DNA of 64,000 bases. Source: Scolanthus callimorphus. Taxonomy: Eukaryota > Cnidaria > Anthozoa > Actiniaria > Edwardsiidae. Position numbers and translations under genes: made by a program. The stretch lies in NCBI GenBank assembly GCA_033964015.1, contig CM066913.1, positions 18,375,854-18,439,853 on the forward strand, in the 5' to 3' direction. Below the pieces are notes generated by a model. That model was given only the letters and a program-made list of their open reading frames with translations. It was not told the DNA's origin and made no database searches. Positions 19,765 through 31,512 of this stretch are shown here, piece after piece. The number at the start of each line of letters is the position of its first letter. Position 1 is the first letter of the stretch.

Positions 19765-21515
19765 CCAAAAATCTGTCTCGTGCAACCCTTGGATGTTACC
19801 CCGAGGTGGATTCTAAAAACTTGTTGTTGTTCGTCCCGACACTTCTAGTGGAATAAATTCAAGCCCCGGCTTAATTTGATTACATATTCTATCTGTTCTA
19901 TGAAGTGTGTGAATGCGAGAGCACTTTATAGATTGAAAGCCTTTTGTGGTGATGATTACTGGAGGTCATAACGTCAGTCTATAAATATCCGGCAGGTCAA
20001 TCATCGTATCTCGTGCAGCCGTACAAAATGTCGACTCGTTGACGAGGGAAGATCCAGAAGATCAATTTCTTGTTAGTGAGCTGACACAAAAAGTCTGGAT
20101 AGGCAAAATTAGGGATTACCCAATCCATAGCCTAAGGTTGAAGGGCATTTTTAATGGTTACCTTGCCACTCCTTAGGCTCGGTTCCCACATGGCCGTCGT
20201 AACGTCGCGCGCGATTGCTTGGCTCTTTTACTGGGAAAGTGAGAGCAAATATCGCTCGCAAGAACTTGGATGGAAAATAGATGGAAAATAATGTCTGGTA
20301 AAAACTTCATAAAATGGCACGATCAAAACAGTTTGTGTTACCACAGCGCGCAAAGGAGCGTGATTGGCGGTGCGCCTTTAAACTTGTTTGTTTTCTTAAA
20401 AAGGCAAACAAGTCATCAAAAAGAGTTTTTACCAGCTTTGTGGTCCAAAGGAAGGAAAGACTCACGGATGATATACCCTAAGCTGGTGTAATTTCTAGGA
20501 TTCGTTCAGTGTAATAAGTTTAATATCCATAATCTGCGATTTGGAAAGTTTAATCATCGCAGGGGATGTTTTTATTTTCAGATTTAAGGATCAGTGGACC
20601 GACTTAAAAATCCTAATAATCCAATTTATACTGGTACCCTTAACCTTCTGTAAAACTCCTCACCCAATGCCTTTGATCAACAGATGTTGACCAGAAATGC
20701 TGTAGCTCTTCTTGGGGCCTGGCAATTATGCATTGTTTTTGGTGGGGTCAGGGGTAAAATATTCTCTGCTAGAATCGATTAGATTTAATGCATGTGTCAA
20801 CACGCAATCGGCATTTAAAAACCGGAAATACAGCTTGCGGGAAGACTGCGATCATTTACCATTGTTACAATGTGTTTTGCACGAAACCAAGCAAGTCGAT
20901 CGTACGAACGCCATACATGGATTTCCGTATAAAAGTCTCAATGTTCACATACTCGTATGTCCGAATGAATGATTTAAGATGAATTTTTAGTGATTCGAGC
21001 ATGTGGCCAAAAATATGGTTACTAAAAATATTACTGGCTTCAATCTAGCATCTTTTAAAAAGATTGCATGCAAGTAGCAACTAGTATTAGTCCCGTTTAG
21101 AAATCTTAATGGCAACCTAGAAAAATACATTTCAAAGTTTATACAATATATAGGGGTTCGTATAGAATCAGGAGAATTGCACTTGCAATTGAATTTTCAT
21201 GTCATATAGTACTCCAGGTGGTGAATTTTGAAATTTAATTTCTCAACTTTCCATGAGAAGTTCCTCCAAAACAATCCAAAATCAAGCCATGAGATTCTAA
21301 ACTTTTGAGTAACTGGATTTTTGTCAATTGGTCAAAATTGCTGGAAATCCTGGGTTTGACATGCGTGAGCTATCCCACAAGGTTCGTGTTGTGAGTAGAA
21401 CATACGAAGTAACAGATGCTCTTAGAAGGTGTAATTTAATGAGAGAAGGTGGACGACGAACACATGGCGAAGATTCACTCTTAGTATAGTATTTGGTGAA
21501 CATAGAAAACGCTAT
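19765..21515. other. Long spacer, no gene seen
   Basis: 1.7 kb between Tctex1 gene C and the next repeats. Short open frames (20270-20491, 20712-20982) lack domain or codon support. The promoter of gene C should lie at the left edge. Confidence 0.35.
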
Positions 21516-21519
21516 TTAA

Positions 21520-21547
21520 CAATTATTCCTCGAGCCTGAATGGGCTC

Positions 21548-21578
<31 letters not shown>

Positions 21579-21622
21579 ATGGGCTATTGACTCAAAGGCC
21601 ATGAGGGCGAGAGGAATAATTG
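21520..21622. mobile_element. Foldback element with GGGCTATTGACTCA arms
   Basis: CAATTATTCCTCG...TGAGTCAATAGCCCA pairs with TGGGCTATTGACTCA...CGAGAGGAATAATTG in ~45-bp arms around a short GGCCGAAGGCCG centre. It directly adjoins the repeat copy at 21628. Confidence 0.7.
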
Positions 21623-21627
21623 TTTTA

Positions 21628-21741
21628 GTCAAATCATACTAGTAGGTCAATTTTAATGCCAAAAATGTTTTTGTTCTGGTCATTTGCCATTTTCTGGCTT
21701 TCAAATCCGACACTTTTCGCTACTAGTAGGCTATAACTTAT
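21628..21741 (-). repeat. Dispersed ACTAGT-rich repeat, partner of 2561-2670
   Basis: Reverse-complement match to 2561-2670 through the phrase CATTTGCCATTTTCTGGC and CGACACTTTTCGCTACTAGT. It is followed by further TATAGCCTACTAGTAGC copies to about 21760. Confidence 0.65.
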
Positions 21742-22212
21742 AGCCTACTAGTAGCTCAACCAATCAGAACGCAGCATTGATAATAGACCACTAGTGTGAT
21801 TTGACTAATTTGTATATTCTAGTCATGTTGACTTCATTCTCGTCCTAGTGGTCCCTCGCGAGCAGCGAGGAGCTCCGATGACAGCCACTGACGCATGCGT
21901 AAACGAAAATGACCATTTTAATCCTTAAAATTACTTGTACAGCGTCTTGCAAAGGCGACTTGTAAGGCGACTTGCAAATACATGTTTGTGCAATTTAGCC
22001 AGATACGATTATAACGAGAAGAAACTGCTTTAATGTACGCATGAGCGACGTTTCAGCCAATCAGCGAAAGGCTCCAAATGGCTGTCACAACCGGTTGGTA
22101 AGCCTGCGCCATGACGGGTCAGTTTTAGTTCTTGAATGTGAATGGTAACCTTCACAGCCTGTTCCTTTGGACGACTGGCAAATAGATGTTTGTGAGAACA
22201 GCCGACAGTGGA

Positions 22213-22419
22213 CAATAGACCCCTTTCCCTAGGGCGTAATGTTTTCCCATTTCAGATCATATGGCATTCCTTTCTTGAGTATTCTTTCTTTTTTCCTCTG
22301 CTACGCACCGCTGGATATATGAAAATTAAAGTGTTCCAAACAAAGAAAGATTATTCAAGTGAAATAAACGTTATCTTAAATGGGAAATCATTTTGCCCAA
22401 ACGAAAGAACTCTATTGGC
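22213..22419. mobile_element. TIR element with AATAGACC ends, relative at 54125
   Basis: CAATAGACCCCTTTCCCTAG with TAATGTTTTCCCATTT at the left and AAATCATTTTGCCCAAACG...CTCTATTGG at the right form a diverged inverted repeat. The interior ATATGGCATTCCTTTCTTG/CTTTGTTTGGAA region also matches 54125-54326. Confidence 0.6.
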
Positions 22420-22429
22420 AAAAAAAAAA

Positions 22430-23465
22430 ACGGGGGGTGGACTTCCACGGCTCCGCTGCTTAGATTTTTGTAAATTAAATTATTGATTTGCGAATTGCTA
22501 TGCCTATGAAAGATTACCAGTTCCAATTAAAAAGACACCTGTCTTATATGTAGCGTAAAATGAGAGTTGATTCTTTTTACTTGTACGATTAAATCATTCA
22601 CCCTGGCCAAAAAAAAAAAAGGAATGGAGAAAATTAAAATGTTTGATTAGTGTTGATGGAAATCAAGACATGGACATTATTAAATAGTGATCTTTTCTTG
22701 ACTTTAAAGCCGACTACATATCATGTTATCCCTGCACGTAAAAGATATCTTGACAGAAGTAATTCGATCCCACGAACCTTTCTGCAGTAGAGATATTAAT
22801 AAAAGTAAAAATTAATTAGTAAAAATTAATAACACAGATCATAAGAATGCGAAGTTCTTTTTTGATCTTGATGTAAATATTGATGGCTAGCTTTGTTTGA
22901 AGTACTTCAGAGGCGGACAAGTGCTAATGTTTTCGCGGTTGAAAATTCGGTTAATGCAAAGTTGAAAAAAAATCACCTGCGCAGTAAGATCATTTTAGCA
23001 TTACATAGATTGAATGAGGAGTTATTTTGTTTGGGGAAGAAAGTACTACGCATTTGCTTCTAACTGGTAAACTAAACGAAACACTAACTGAAATATTGAA
23101 AACATACCGCAAGCGTGTCGATTCTCAGGAGCAAAAGGAAACTTTGTTCATTTTGAAAAGCACAGAAGTCAGCAAGACTAGAGTATCATCTAGAGTCAAG
23201 ACTAGAGTAAATCTGGATCACGATCTTTCTTAAGAAGTGATGCTTTCACATAATTTCGAGCAAAAAAGGACAACAGAGCTCCACTTCGCTTAATGTGTAA
23301 ACCTACTCGAAGTGCTTTACACTGTGACCAGTTTAGATTTGACTTAATGGCTCTGAGAAGAGTATCTTTGGAATTGGTAAGCGCCTAAGTGTCTATAACT
23401 GTGCTGCCTTAAGCCATTCCAGTCACAAATAGTGCGAGGAGCAAAGCTTAACTTACATAGAATTG
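22430..23465. other. 5' flank of the GPCR gene; no gene seen
   Basis: AT-rich. An open frame at 23027-23233 is polar with no domain. No TATA box could be tied to the GPCR start. Confidence 0.35.
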
Positions 23466-23469
23466 CAAT

Positions 23470-24480
23470 ATGTCTCACTGGAATTCCAGTGCCACCAACT
23501 TCAGTTCACTCCTAACGGCACCTCCTGTGGATGTGTTCCGTTGTGATCCAAGAGCGGATGAATTCTGGCTTCTCTCTCAGCAGATAACTACCACTTGGCA
23601 CATAATCAATATGTTAGTAGATGGATGCCTAGCTATTCCTACTATTTTGGTGAACTTGGTACTTATTCTAGCAATCACGCGGACATCCGCTCTACATACA
23701 CCGTCAAATGTGATGATCTGTGCACTATCCATGGCAGATTTTTGTGTCGGGTTAATTTCCGAGCCCGTAAATATCGTTTTGATTCTCATGGAAATAGAAG
23801 GGGAGGAAACTCAAACATGGTGTGGGCTTCAAAAATTCCAGCGTTTTGTTGTGATCTTCTTTCCCGCACTGAGTTGGACAGTTTTCACTTCGATCAGCGT
23901 GGATAAATTATGCATGCTCCAGCTACATTTGCGTTATGGGGAAATAGTAAGAAATAGGCGAGTTATTCAAATACTACTTGTACTGTTTCTAATTTGCGCG
24001 GCCTTCTCAACCTTACAGTTCCAAAGTATGGCGATATTCTACTTTAGTGCAATAGGATTCGTCCTAATCGGCATATGTATAACGTTAACTTCATATGTCA
24101 AGATCTATTGGACCGTTAAACACCATCAGAGGTCCATACACTCACAGCTCCAAGCCGTGGGGTCTCAGAGAGGCAGTGGAAGTAACTCGAGAAAACAAGC
24201 GAAATTTCTAAATCTTTCCAACTTTAAACACAGTACCATGATTCTTTTCCTAGCGTACTTATTGTTTATTTTATGCTATATGCCATGGTGCGTTGCTATA
24301 ACGATTATAGTTGCAAAAGGGAGAACTCCGTATTTGCATTTTATCGAAAGTGTGGTAGGGTGGTTTGTTTTCCTGAACTCACTGCTAAATCCATTGTTAT
24401 TGGTTTGGAGGCTTCAAGAGATAAGAGAAGCTACGAAGCGTGTCGCCAAGGACTTGTTTTTTTTGTTATCCCACTTCTGA
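23470..24480 (+). CDS. Intronless rhodopsin-class G protein-coupled receptor, 336 aa
   Basis: Complete frame from ATG 23470 to TGA 24478-24480. The extracellular N-terminus has N-glycosylation sites NSS and NFS (residues 4-12). TM1 ~ residues 43-70 contains the conserved N (ILVNLVLIL). LHTPSNVMICALSMADFCVG spans ICL1 and TM2 with the L-x3-D signature. WCGLQKF carries the TM3 cysteine. TM4 to TM6 follow; TM6 holds FILCYMPWC (C-x2-P). TM7 has LNSLLNPLLLVWRL. Two switches are altered: the DRY position reads VDKLCMLQLHLRY (DKL), and NPxxY reads NPLLL. The LHLRY phrase after TM3 and the small intronless form recall the expanded cnidarian amine/adenosine/melanocortin-like orphan receptors; no ligand can be inferred. 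Coupling or constitutive activity may differ because of the altered motifs. Confidence 0.9.
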   Translation: MSHWNSSATNFSSLLTAPPVDVFRCDPRADEFWLLSQQITTTWHIINMLVDGCLAIPTILVNLVLILAITRTSALHTPSNVMICALSMADFCVGLISEPVNIVLILMEIEGEETQTWCGLQKFQRFVVIFFPALSWTVFTSISVDKLCMLQLHLRYGEIVRNRRVIQILLVLFLICAAFSTLQFQSMAIFYFSAIGFVLIGICITLTSYVKIYWTVKHHQRSIHSQLQAVGSQRGSGSNSRKQAKFLNLSNFKHSTMILFLAYLLFILCYMPWCVAITIIVAKGRTPYLHFIESVVGWFVFLNSLLNPLLLVWRLQEIREATKRVAKDLFFLLSHF

Positions 24481-24484
24481 CACC

Positions 24485-25290
24485 ATCAACCGGGACAAAA
24501 ACAAACAGCTTCACAAGTTCAAGTACAAAAACAAGACGTGGTCAGTTTTCGACATCATATGCATGGGTCCAAAAGTCTGGTGCACTCTCAGCCCGCTAAC
24601 AAAGACTTGTAAAACAATAATTTCAAGGAAGTTGTTAAGCCCATTATGCAACTTTCCATAATGGTTTGCGCGGTTTTAACCAATGGGGTCCGCGCATTTT
24701 GTCCAGTGAACGAAGATTGTATATTAAGGGCCTTTAAAGACTCGTTATTATCAAACAAAAGCAGCATTTAAAGTCTCAAGACTCTTGTATTATTTTCTTG
24801 TATTAAACCTAGCCTTAGGCTCTGAGGATGTCTTGGGAAAAACAAACTTTTATTTTATGTCAAGAACACGTAATTGTGCCGCTTTGACATTCGATGAAGT
24901 TTTCTCTTCACTTCCGTAGCTCAATTTGTTTTTCATTACACTGTTTTTGGTTGCAGTCCAGGATATAGTAACTTAAGCAGGGATCATTCGGCGATGAGTT
25001 GACTATCATTCACTCTCACATACTCTCATGAGTCTTGCGGCTAAACGGTAACTCTCATGTCGGATTTGAACATGTTATTTAAGCGAACGACAGTTGATGA
25101 TAGTGTATGAAAGTTTGCGATCAAACATGCGTGAGAGAAAAACTCTCATCAACGTTCAAAATGTTTGAGAAAAGAAATAGCGTATAAGCCTGTACGTATA
25201 TGCAGGTAAAGTTCAAACATTATGGCTGTGGACCGATTTGGCTTTGTTTTAGTTGCGGACCATCCTACCATCTACTTTTAACTTCTGCTA
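24485..25290. other. 3' flank of GPCR; no gene seen
   Basis: No exon or RNA gene recognised. Between 24990 and 25170 the phrase ACTCTCAT recurs in scattered direct and inverted form, probably a decayed repeat. Confidence 0.35.
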
Positions 25291-25296
25291 AGTTTA

Positions 25297-26290
25297 ACAA
25301 CAACAACATCTTTATTCAGCACTCGTAAAAGTAAAATACAAAATCAGAATATGGATAGGAGCGCCAGCCATTTAGAAAAAGCAGAAGTTAGTCGAGCTAA
25401 ATGGCTACGGCCAAGGCGGATATGTTGAAAAAGATAGAGAAAAATGTAGAGCAAAATACATCAATACGACAAGCTAGACGATCAGCAAATACAAAAGAGA
25501 CAATAAAGAACAAGGAACAAACAATAGAGCAAAGGACAACTAAAATGTACTGCTTGAATACAAATGAGAGGAAATTCAGTTATAGAAAGAAGTAAAACCT
25601 AATTTTCATACTTGTCCAGAAGGGAATTGGTTACAAGCTTTTTAAAATTGGAACGAGACTTGGCTTTAAAGATTTCCTGGATTGAATTCCAGATTTTTAC
25701 TCCCAGAAATCGAATATTAAATTTGCCATAATTAGTTCTTATCTTTGGCAAGTAATCTGAATTTTTAAACTCAAGTATAAAAAGGCAAGTTTTCGGAATG
25801 AAAATCATACATAAATAGTGCGCGTTGTCGACAAAAATTAGGTCTTGAAAGTTTGTACTGCATTGTGAAATATTGATTTTATATCCTATATAGTCATGAA
25901 ACAATTTTCCGGTATTTCTGATTTCCAAGCCTATTTTAAGACTTGGTTTTAAAGATTTCCTGGATTGAATTCCAGATTTTGACTCCCAGAAATCGAACAT
26001 TAAATTTGCCATAATTAGTTCTTATCTTTGGCAAGTAATATGAATTTTTATTAGCAAGTCTGGTGTTATATTGATGTATTTTGTTAATGTGTATAAAAAA
26101 ATTCAAGTATAAAAGGCAAGTTTTCGGAATGAAAATCATACATAAATAATGCCCGTTGTCGACAAAAATTAGGTCTTGAAAGTTTTTTCCATTATGAAAT
26201 ATTGATTTCATATCCTTATATAGTCATGAAACAATTTTCCGGTATTTCTGACTTCCAAGGCTATTTTAAGTTTTAAAGCAATTTTAACGT
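25297..26290 (-). mobile_element. Minus-strand LINE 3' end with internally duplicated C-terminus
   Basis: On the minus strand the frames 26211-25936 and 26012-25599 encode YNTRLANKNSYYLPKIRTNY and NIRFLGVKIWNSIQEIFK, standard phrases of LINE polyprotein C-termini (RTN.GK....G...WN.I). The same ~290-bp coding block appears twice in tandem: matching AAAGATTTCCTGGATTGAAT occurs at about 25666 and 25950. The 3' end lies at ~25297, marked (minus strand) by AATAAAGATG and (TTG)n. It is truncated and not functional. Confidence 0.8.
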
Positions 26291-26294
26291 ATTT

Positions 26295-28700
26295 ACATTA
26301 CACTCAGTACACGCTTTGTTATTGGTTATGAATAGAATTCGATACCGCAGGTGAATGACTTAATATTTTATCAATAGACGACCAAAACAAAATTGCCGCA
26401 AACCCTCAAACCAACCCTTCTAGTAAATGCCAAACGTTAAGCATTCAGGATGCTTAGTTGGTAGTTTTAAGAGGAAATCCATTTAGAGATCGAGCAATTC
26501 CAGGCTTTGGTGGACAAAATCTTGTACCAGAGTAATAGTGTTTTCAGTGTTTGGTGTTACTAGAAACGGATTTCTTTCACAAGATATTGAAAACAGACTC
26601 AAAGAAGTTTGTAATACAATGCAAATGATCTTGGTACAAGTTTTTTGTCGACTGCTTACTCGAACTGCAGGCGGATTCCTTTAACACTTTCAAATCTGTT
26701 TAGACTTCCAGGAAGGGTCTCAAAATCTTAACAAAGAGCTTATAGTAAGTCAGGAGGACGATTAAAATTAAAGGTCAAAATCTTACGAATATGTACAGAC
26801 GTTTGTATGGAATTTTACCGCGGCTGGCAATCTTAACAGTATATACAGAGCCATATCTTCGCTAGCTATTAACTATTGCCTTTAAACTTGGCAACTTTAC
26901 TCATTTTGGGGCACTCTTTCTAATTTCAGATAACCGGTTCGTATGCAAAGTTAAAAATTTCATCACTTTACGATGGGTTAAAGCTTACTTTCGTATATTT
27001 TTTCATATTCTTGGCTTTCAGTTGTCACGTGACTAAAAATATCTCCTGAAATCTTGCAAGAAATGCCAAATAAATCCCATGGATGTAAATAAGATTTAAA
27101 ATTATGTTTCAAGAGAAAATTTGAAGGCAATAGCGATTTTCCCGACCGAGATATAAGTGTTTGAATGCATGCGATTTGTTGCAGTAAAATTATGCCGCCG
27201 CCATGATTGTGCTCCTGCTGAGGGGCACAAATATGGCTCTTGCCAAATTACCAGTCTTCTCAAATGCCTACAAATACCACGAATATGGGCCAAGATGTTA
27301 TTTACGTGCTTCAGTAACAACTTAGTTAACATGATGGGTATCTGGGCTAAGATGTTATTTACGTGCTTCAATAACAACTTAGTTAACATAATGGATCTTT
27401 TCAAACTAAAGAACAAAGTGAATGTAGAGAAATATTGTACAAATCGGCTCTTTGAAATACGTGACTACGTGACTCAAAATCCCTTCATCAAACTTCAGCG
27501 ATAGCTCCTGAATGAGATGTGTTGTAAACAATATGTAAAGCTCGTACCTGTAGAGTTTTTAGTTTTGAAGTTAGAATTTTCGTGATGTCACGTGAAAGCT
27601 AAGTAGTGCTTTTCAGTGTTACTGATGGATTTTCACTAACTTGCCCGCGTGCGAAGTTCAAGATTCTGTGACGTCACGATGCGCCCAACTATTGCAGTCG
27701 CCGCAAGATGACCCGCTCCGTGGACTCATGCACGCATTGGAAACCTATTTTTGCAAAACCCACCTGTCGAGACAGGCGACAAGAGGGCCGGAAATCCTAA
27801 CTTTGGAGACTTCAACGGGTATCTGTTTCTTGTTTCCAAGAAGTTACTTCATTTTGGTAAAACGGATTTAAACTTCATATTGTAAAGGCAAAAAGAAAAG
27901 AAAGAAAAAATAATGGAAGGAAGACTTCTCTGGGAATTAAATTCCAAAGTGAGTTGACATTTGAGCCTTTGTTGGGGGCTCCTTTCTTATCTTGCTAAGC
28001 AAGTAGTTTTGCACTTAAACCTTTCTTTGTTCCTCTTAGGAATCTAGCTAATTAGTTGTTTTAATCGACATTAATTTTATGACTTGGATTTGCTAGCTCG
28101 GTATACAAAGAGCATTTTATCTCCAAAGCACTACCGCATCGACGATATGCATTTGTGATACTAGACATGGTAGACTACGGTTATCTATGGCCTTGGTTTC
28201 TATGAAATTTTAACATCATGACGGTTCTAGCAAGCTGAATAGCGGAGTTTGAAAACTGGGGCTGATGATTAATACGGCTAATATTAAAATGATACTAAAA
28301 ATAACTTATATGTTTTAAAACTGCTTTTTGACTATGACGGCGGCCATCTAAAACAACTGTCAAAAGCCATATCAGTTAGTCAAATGTTTACTTGGCTAAT
28401 CTTCCCGAAATCGAAATGTTTGATATCATGTGCAAGAAAGAACTCCCAACGAGAAACTAGATTTTCAAACATGAGAGAGCGTTTCGATTGAAGCAATTGG
28501 CATTTATTGCAATGCGCAATGCAATTCTGAGGGTTTGATTCGGTATAGTTTGCAGTGGTAACAGTTTCCCATTTAAGGTTGATTTATTAGATCTCTGCAA
28601 ACAAAGGGAGGCCTTTTTCATTAATTGAATTCTCGTATTGGGCTAGAGCGCTCGCGGTAATCAATTTTGTAAGTGATATCTATTAGCAAGCAGATTATAG
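26295..28700. other. Long AT-rich spacer, no confirmed gene
   Basis: 2.4 kb without a recognisable exon or domain. The frame at 27157-27504 includes the tandem duplication described separately. The frame at 27641-27871 has no supported features. CACGTGA-type phrases recur at about 27025, 27463 and 27590. Confidence 0.35.
27285..27395 (+). repeat. 57-bp tandem duplication
   Basis: Two adjacent 57-bp units share GATGTTATTTACGTGCTTCA and AACAACTTAGTTAACAT with a handful of differences. Confidence 0.8.
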
Positions 28701-28800
28701 ATTGTTTGTCACGGTTTGTCCGAGTTATAGGTAGAAGAGGGTATTAGGAAAGACTTCCCTGAAGTTTTGAGAGAAACGAGTTGAGAAATCACTCGATAAA

Positions 28801-28806
28801 ATGGAG
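28801..28806 (+). other. Candidate start codon exon ATGGAG with splice donor
   Basis: AAAATGGAG|GTAAGA combines a strong start context (A at -3, G at +4) with a consensus donor in phase 0. It could be the start of a transcript continuing at 32484, whose exon opens in the same phase. This is a short match that could arise by chance; transcript data are needed to accept it. Confidence 0.25.
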
Positions 28807-29463
28807 GTAAGATCTAGAACAATCAGGTTCTCTTGAAACAGTAAAGAAACATTTACTTTGCTAAAAGTTTCATAAGAGTCTTTATTTCATACGTTTTAGC
28901 AAAAGAAAACTGTTTCAAGATTTTTTAATTGAACTTAAAAATTATTTTGATACAAAGAAAATTGTCTGCGCTATTGTCTACCTTTAATAAGCTATTCTCG
29001 CAGTTTTAAGAGAGCATAAAATATTGTTTTGATAGTAGATGGGGCTATCATATGTTAAAAAGTTGCCTACATGTACGTAGGAAAGAAAACATCGAAATTT
29101 TAGATGGCGCAACTACTTTATTTTGCATAATATGTTTTTTTCTACTTCCTCAGTACCTACTAATACTCGGTTTTCGTAATTCTGCGAAGCGGCTTCCTTC
29201 GATCGCACAACTAACACTCTTATAAACAAACACAAACATCACTCGGGGGTTTTGCAAAAGCTCTGACGCGGTGGCTGATGTTTGATCCAGGGAATGCATT
29301 GAAAACACAATTAAGGCAGATTTCTTTTATAACTTCGAGCAATTTGAACAAGAAGCGATGAAAAACCTTGCTACTCAAAAGTAAGAAACCTTTTGATTTG
29401 GTTTTGGTGTTTTTTGAAAGGTATGAAGAATACTGTGGATGTAATATTTAAAAGCCGACTATG

Positions 29464-29572
29464 AGGACTTGACGGGATTTCAAAGTCCGCGCAATTAGTT
29501 CCAGTCCGAGGCGAAGCCGAGGACTGGAACTAATTGCGTGGCTTTGAAATCCCGTCAAGTCCGAATAGGAGG
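29464..29572. mobile_element. Near-perfect foldback, ~48-bp stem
   Basis: GGACTTGACGGGATTTCAAA...CAATTAGTTCCAGTCC pairs with its inverse across a ~10-bp centre GAGGCGAAGCCGA. Only two or three mismatches lie in the stem. The sequence has no coding capacity. Confidence 0.8.
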
Positions 29573-29781
29573 CTTTTGAATTACTTCAAATACTCAATAA
29601 TTATTCATGACCTAATTAGCCAACACAGAGGGAAAACGATCAATGTTGAAACATCTCCATTTATTTATTTTTAATTCCTTGGTCATTTGAAATACTCAGC
29701 CTGTGACATAATCTTCAATCACCCCTCTGTACCCTACCCAAACAGGATTTATCAATATAATCATATTTTTTTACTTGTGAA

Positions 29782-30524
29782 ACTTGAATTACGTCACTAG
29801 TCATGCGCACAAATGAAAAGGTCAAGACTGTTTCCACAAAGCCTGTCCCACATGAAAAGTGGCGGCGAACATGCATATTGTCTGGAACAAGATCTTTCTA
29901 TTATCTACATTTCCGAGAGGAGACCTGTGTCTTCTCGCGGAACGTTTCTACAGTCTGCCTTTGTACTGCGTAAACTGAATAGTACAAAAAAAAAATCGAC
30001 GGGGAGAGGACCTTGAAATTATGAACTTGGATTGCGTTACTAGTCATGCGCAGAAGTGAAAAGATTAAGAGTGTTCCAAAAACCCTGTCCCACATGGAGG
30101 TTGGCGGCGCACATTCATATAGTCTGGAACAAGATCCTTTGTACTTTACTTCTCCGAAAGAGAAGACGCGTGTCTTCTCACGGAACAGTTTCTGCAGTCT
30201 GCCATTGCATGGCGTGAAGACTGACTAGTACAAAAACATTTCGATGGCGAGTGCCTTGAAATTATGAAAAATATGAACTTGGATTGCGTCACTAGTCATG
30301 CGCAGAAGTGAAAAGATCAAGAGTGTTTCCATAAAGCCTGTCCCACATGGAGGTTGGCGGCGCACAAGCATATAGTCTCCAACCAAAATTCTTATTATTA
30401 AGTATTAACTTCTCCGAGAGAGGAGACTTTTGTCTTCTCAGGAGTGGTTCCTACGGTCTGCCTTTGCACTGCAAAGACTGACTAGTAGAAAAACTTTTCG
30501 AGGGTGAGGACCTTGAAATTATGA
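29782..30524 (+). repeat. Three tandem ~248-bp units
   Basis: Units start at 29782, 30025 and 30277, each with ACTTG(A/G)ATT(A/G)CGT(C/T)ACTAG, CCTGTCCCACATG(G/A)A, and GTGTCTTCTC near two thirds along. Lengths are 243, 252 and 248 bp. Short open frames within them are not conserved between units, so they are not taken as coding. The array runs directly into the palindrome at 30520. Confidence 0.85.
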
Positions 30525-30600
30525 ATATTCATAGTTCAAAGGTCCTTGGATCTAGAAAACATTTCTAGATCCAAGGACCTTTGAACTATGAATATTCATA
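30520..30600. repeat. Perfect palindrome, 39-bp arms and 3-nt loop
   Basis: Arm 30520-30558 and arm 30562-30600 are exact reverse complements separated by ACA. The arms contain TTCAAAGGTCCTTGGATC. The start of the arm (ATAGTTCAAAGGTCCTTGGA) repeats once more immediately afterwards. Perfect symmetry implies recent origin; the transcript would be a long duplex hairpin. Confidence 0.9.
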
Positions 30601-30604
30601 GTTC

Positions 30605-31510
30605 AAAGGTCCTTGGACCTTGAAAAGTTTTGAAGTCCCACTTGCAGTATCTTCCTGGGATTTCAAGGTACTGCACGTGGTACAAAAGGAGAGCTCTGGT
30701 TGGCTGATTAGGTCATGAATAATTAATGAGTATTTGAAATAAGTGATCAGCTGTGATCGTCCCGACAAACAATTCTCATGGGAACCTGAGAAAATAAAAT
30801 TCAAAATTCACAGAAATGTTACATAAAAATATTTGCCCGAAGGGCAATCATATATATATCCCTGAATTATTTTAGCCAACATGAAATTCAGTCTCGGGTC
30901 TCCATGAGAGGTTTGGCGGGACCACCACTGCATATAAATTTCGTTCATGGGAACTTTCCAAAATAAAGGCAACAGGTATCAAACTTTTTAGTAACAATCG
31001 GCCAAGCATTGCTCAAATCTCTAACAAAATCTGACATAATTACATGTAGTCGGTGCATAGTTCGCAGTAAAAGAAGTAGAAAGTAGAAACAACTCGGCAG
31101 TCTTCATTTCCAAGTGTCCTGTTAAATGAAAATACTTTGAAAATACTCTGAATTCTACCTGCCCATTTCGCGAAAATACTGTCATTTTCTATCGGTAATC
31201 TGGAGGTTAACAAGCTTTGTAATTCGATATAAAAAGGCTTTTCTCTTGAGCTGGGTTGCTTGGAAACTCGGCATAGCGAACACAAAAAACAAAAATCTAT
31301 TTAAACATACGTATTAATGGCTAGAATAAGAGTATAGATTTGACAGTGTTCAGAAAAATAGGCCGGTGTAGACGACACATTATTTGCAGAAATGATGAGG
31401 AAGTCACATTAATTCGTCTCTGTCGTCTCGATAGTGACAGTGTAGTAGGGTCTGAGTCGTTATAGAATCGCAATTTTAATTGAATAAAAACTGCTGACCC
31501 ATAATCAATA
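30605..31510. other. No gene seen
   Basis: AT-rich spacer; minus-strand frames at 30586-30804 and 31040-31285 have no recognisable features. Confidence 0.3.
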
Positions 31511-31512
31511 AA

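Noticed and set aside
25401..25595. 64-residue lysine-rich plus-strand frame
   Set aside because: It is antisense to the LINE 3' UTR at 25297-25598.
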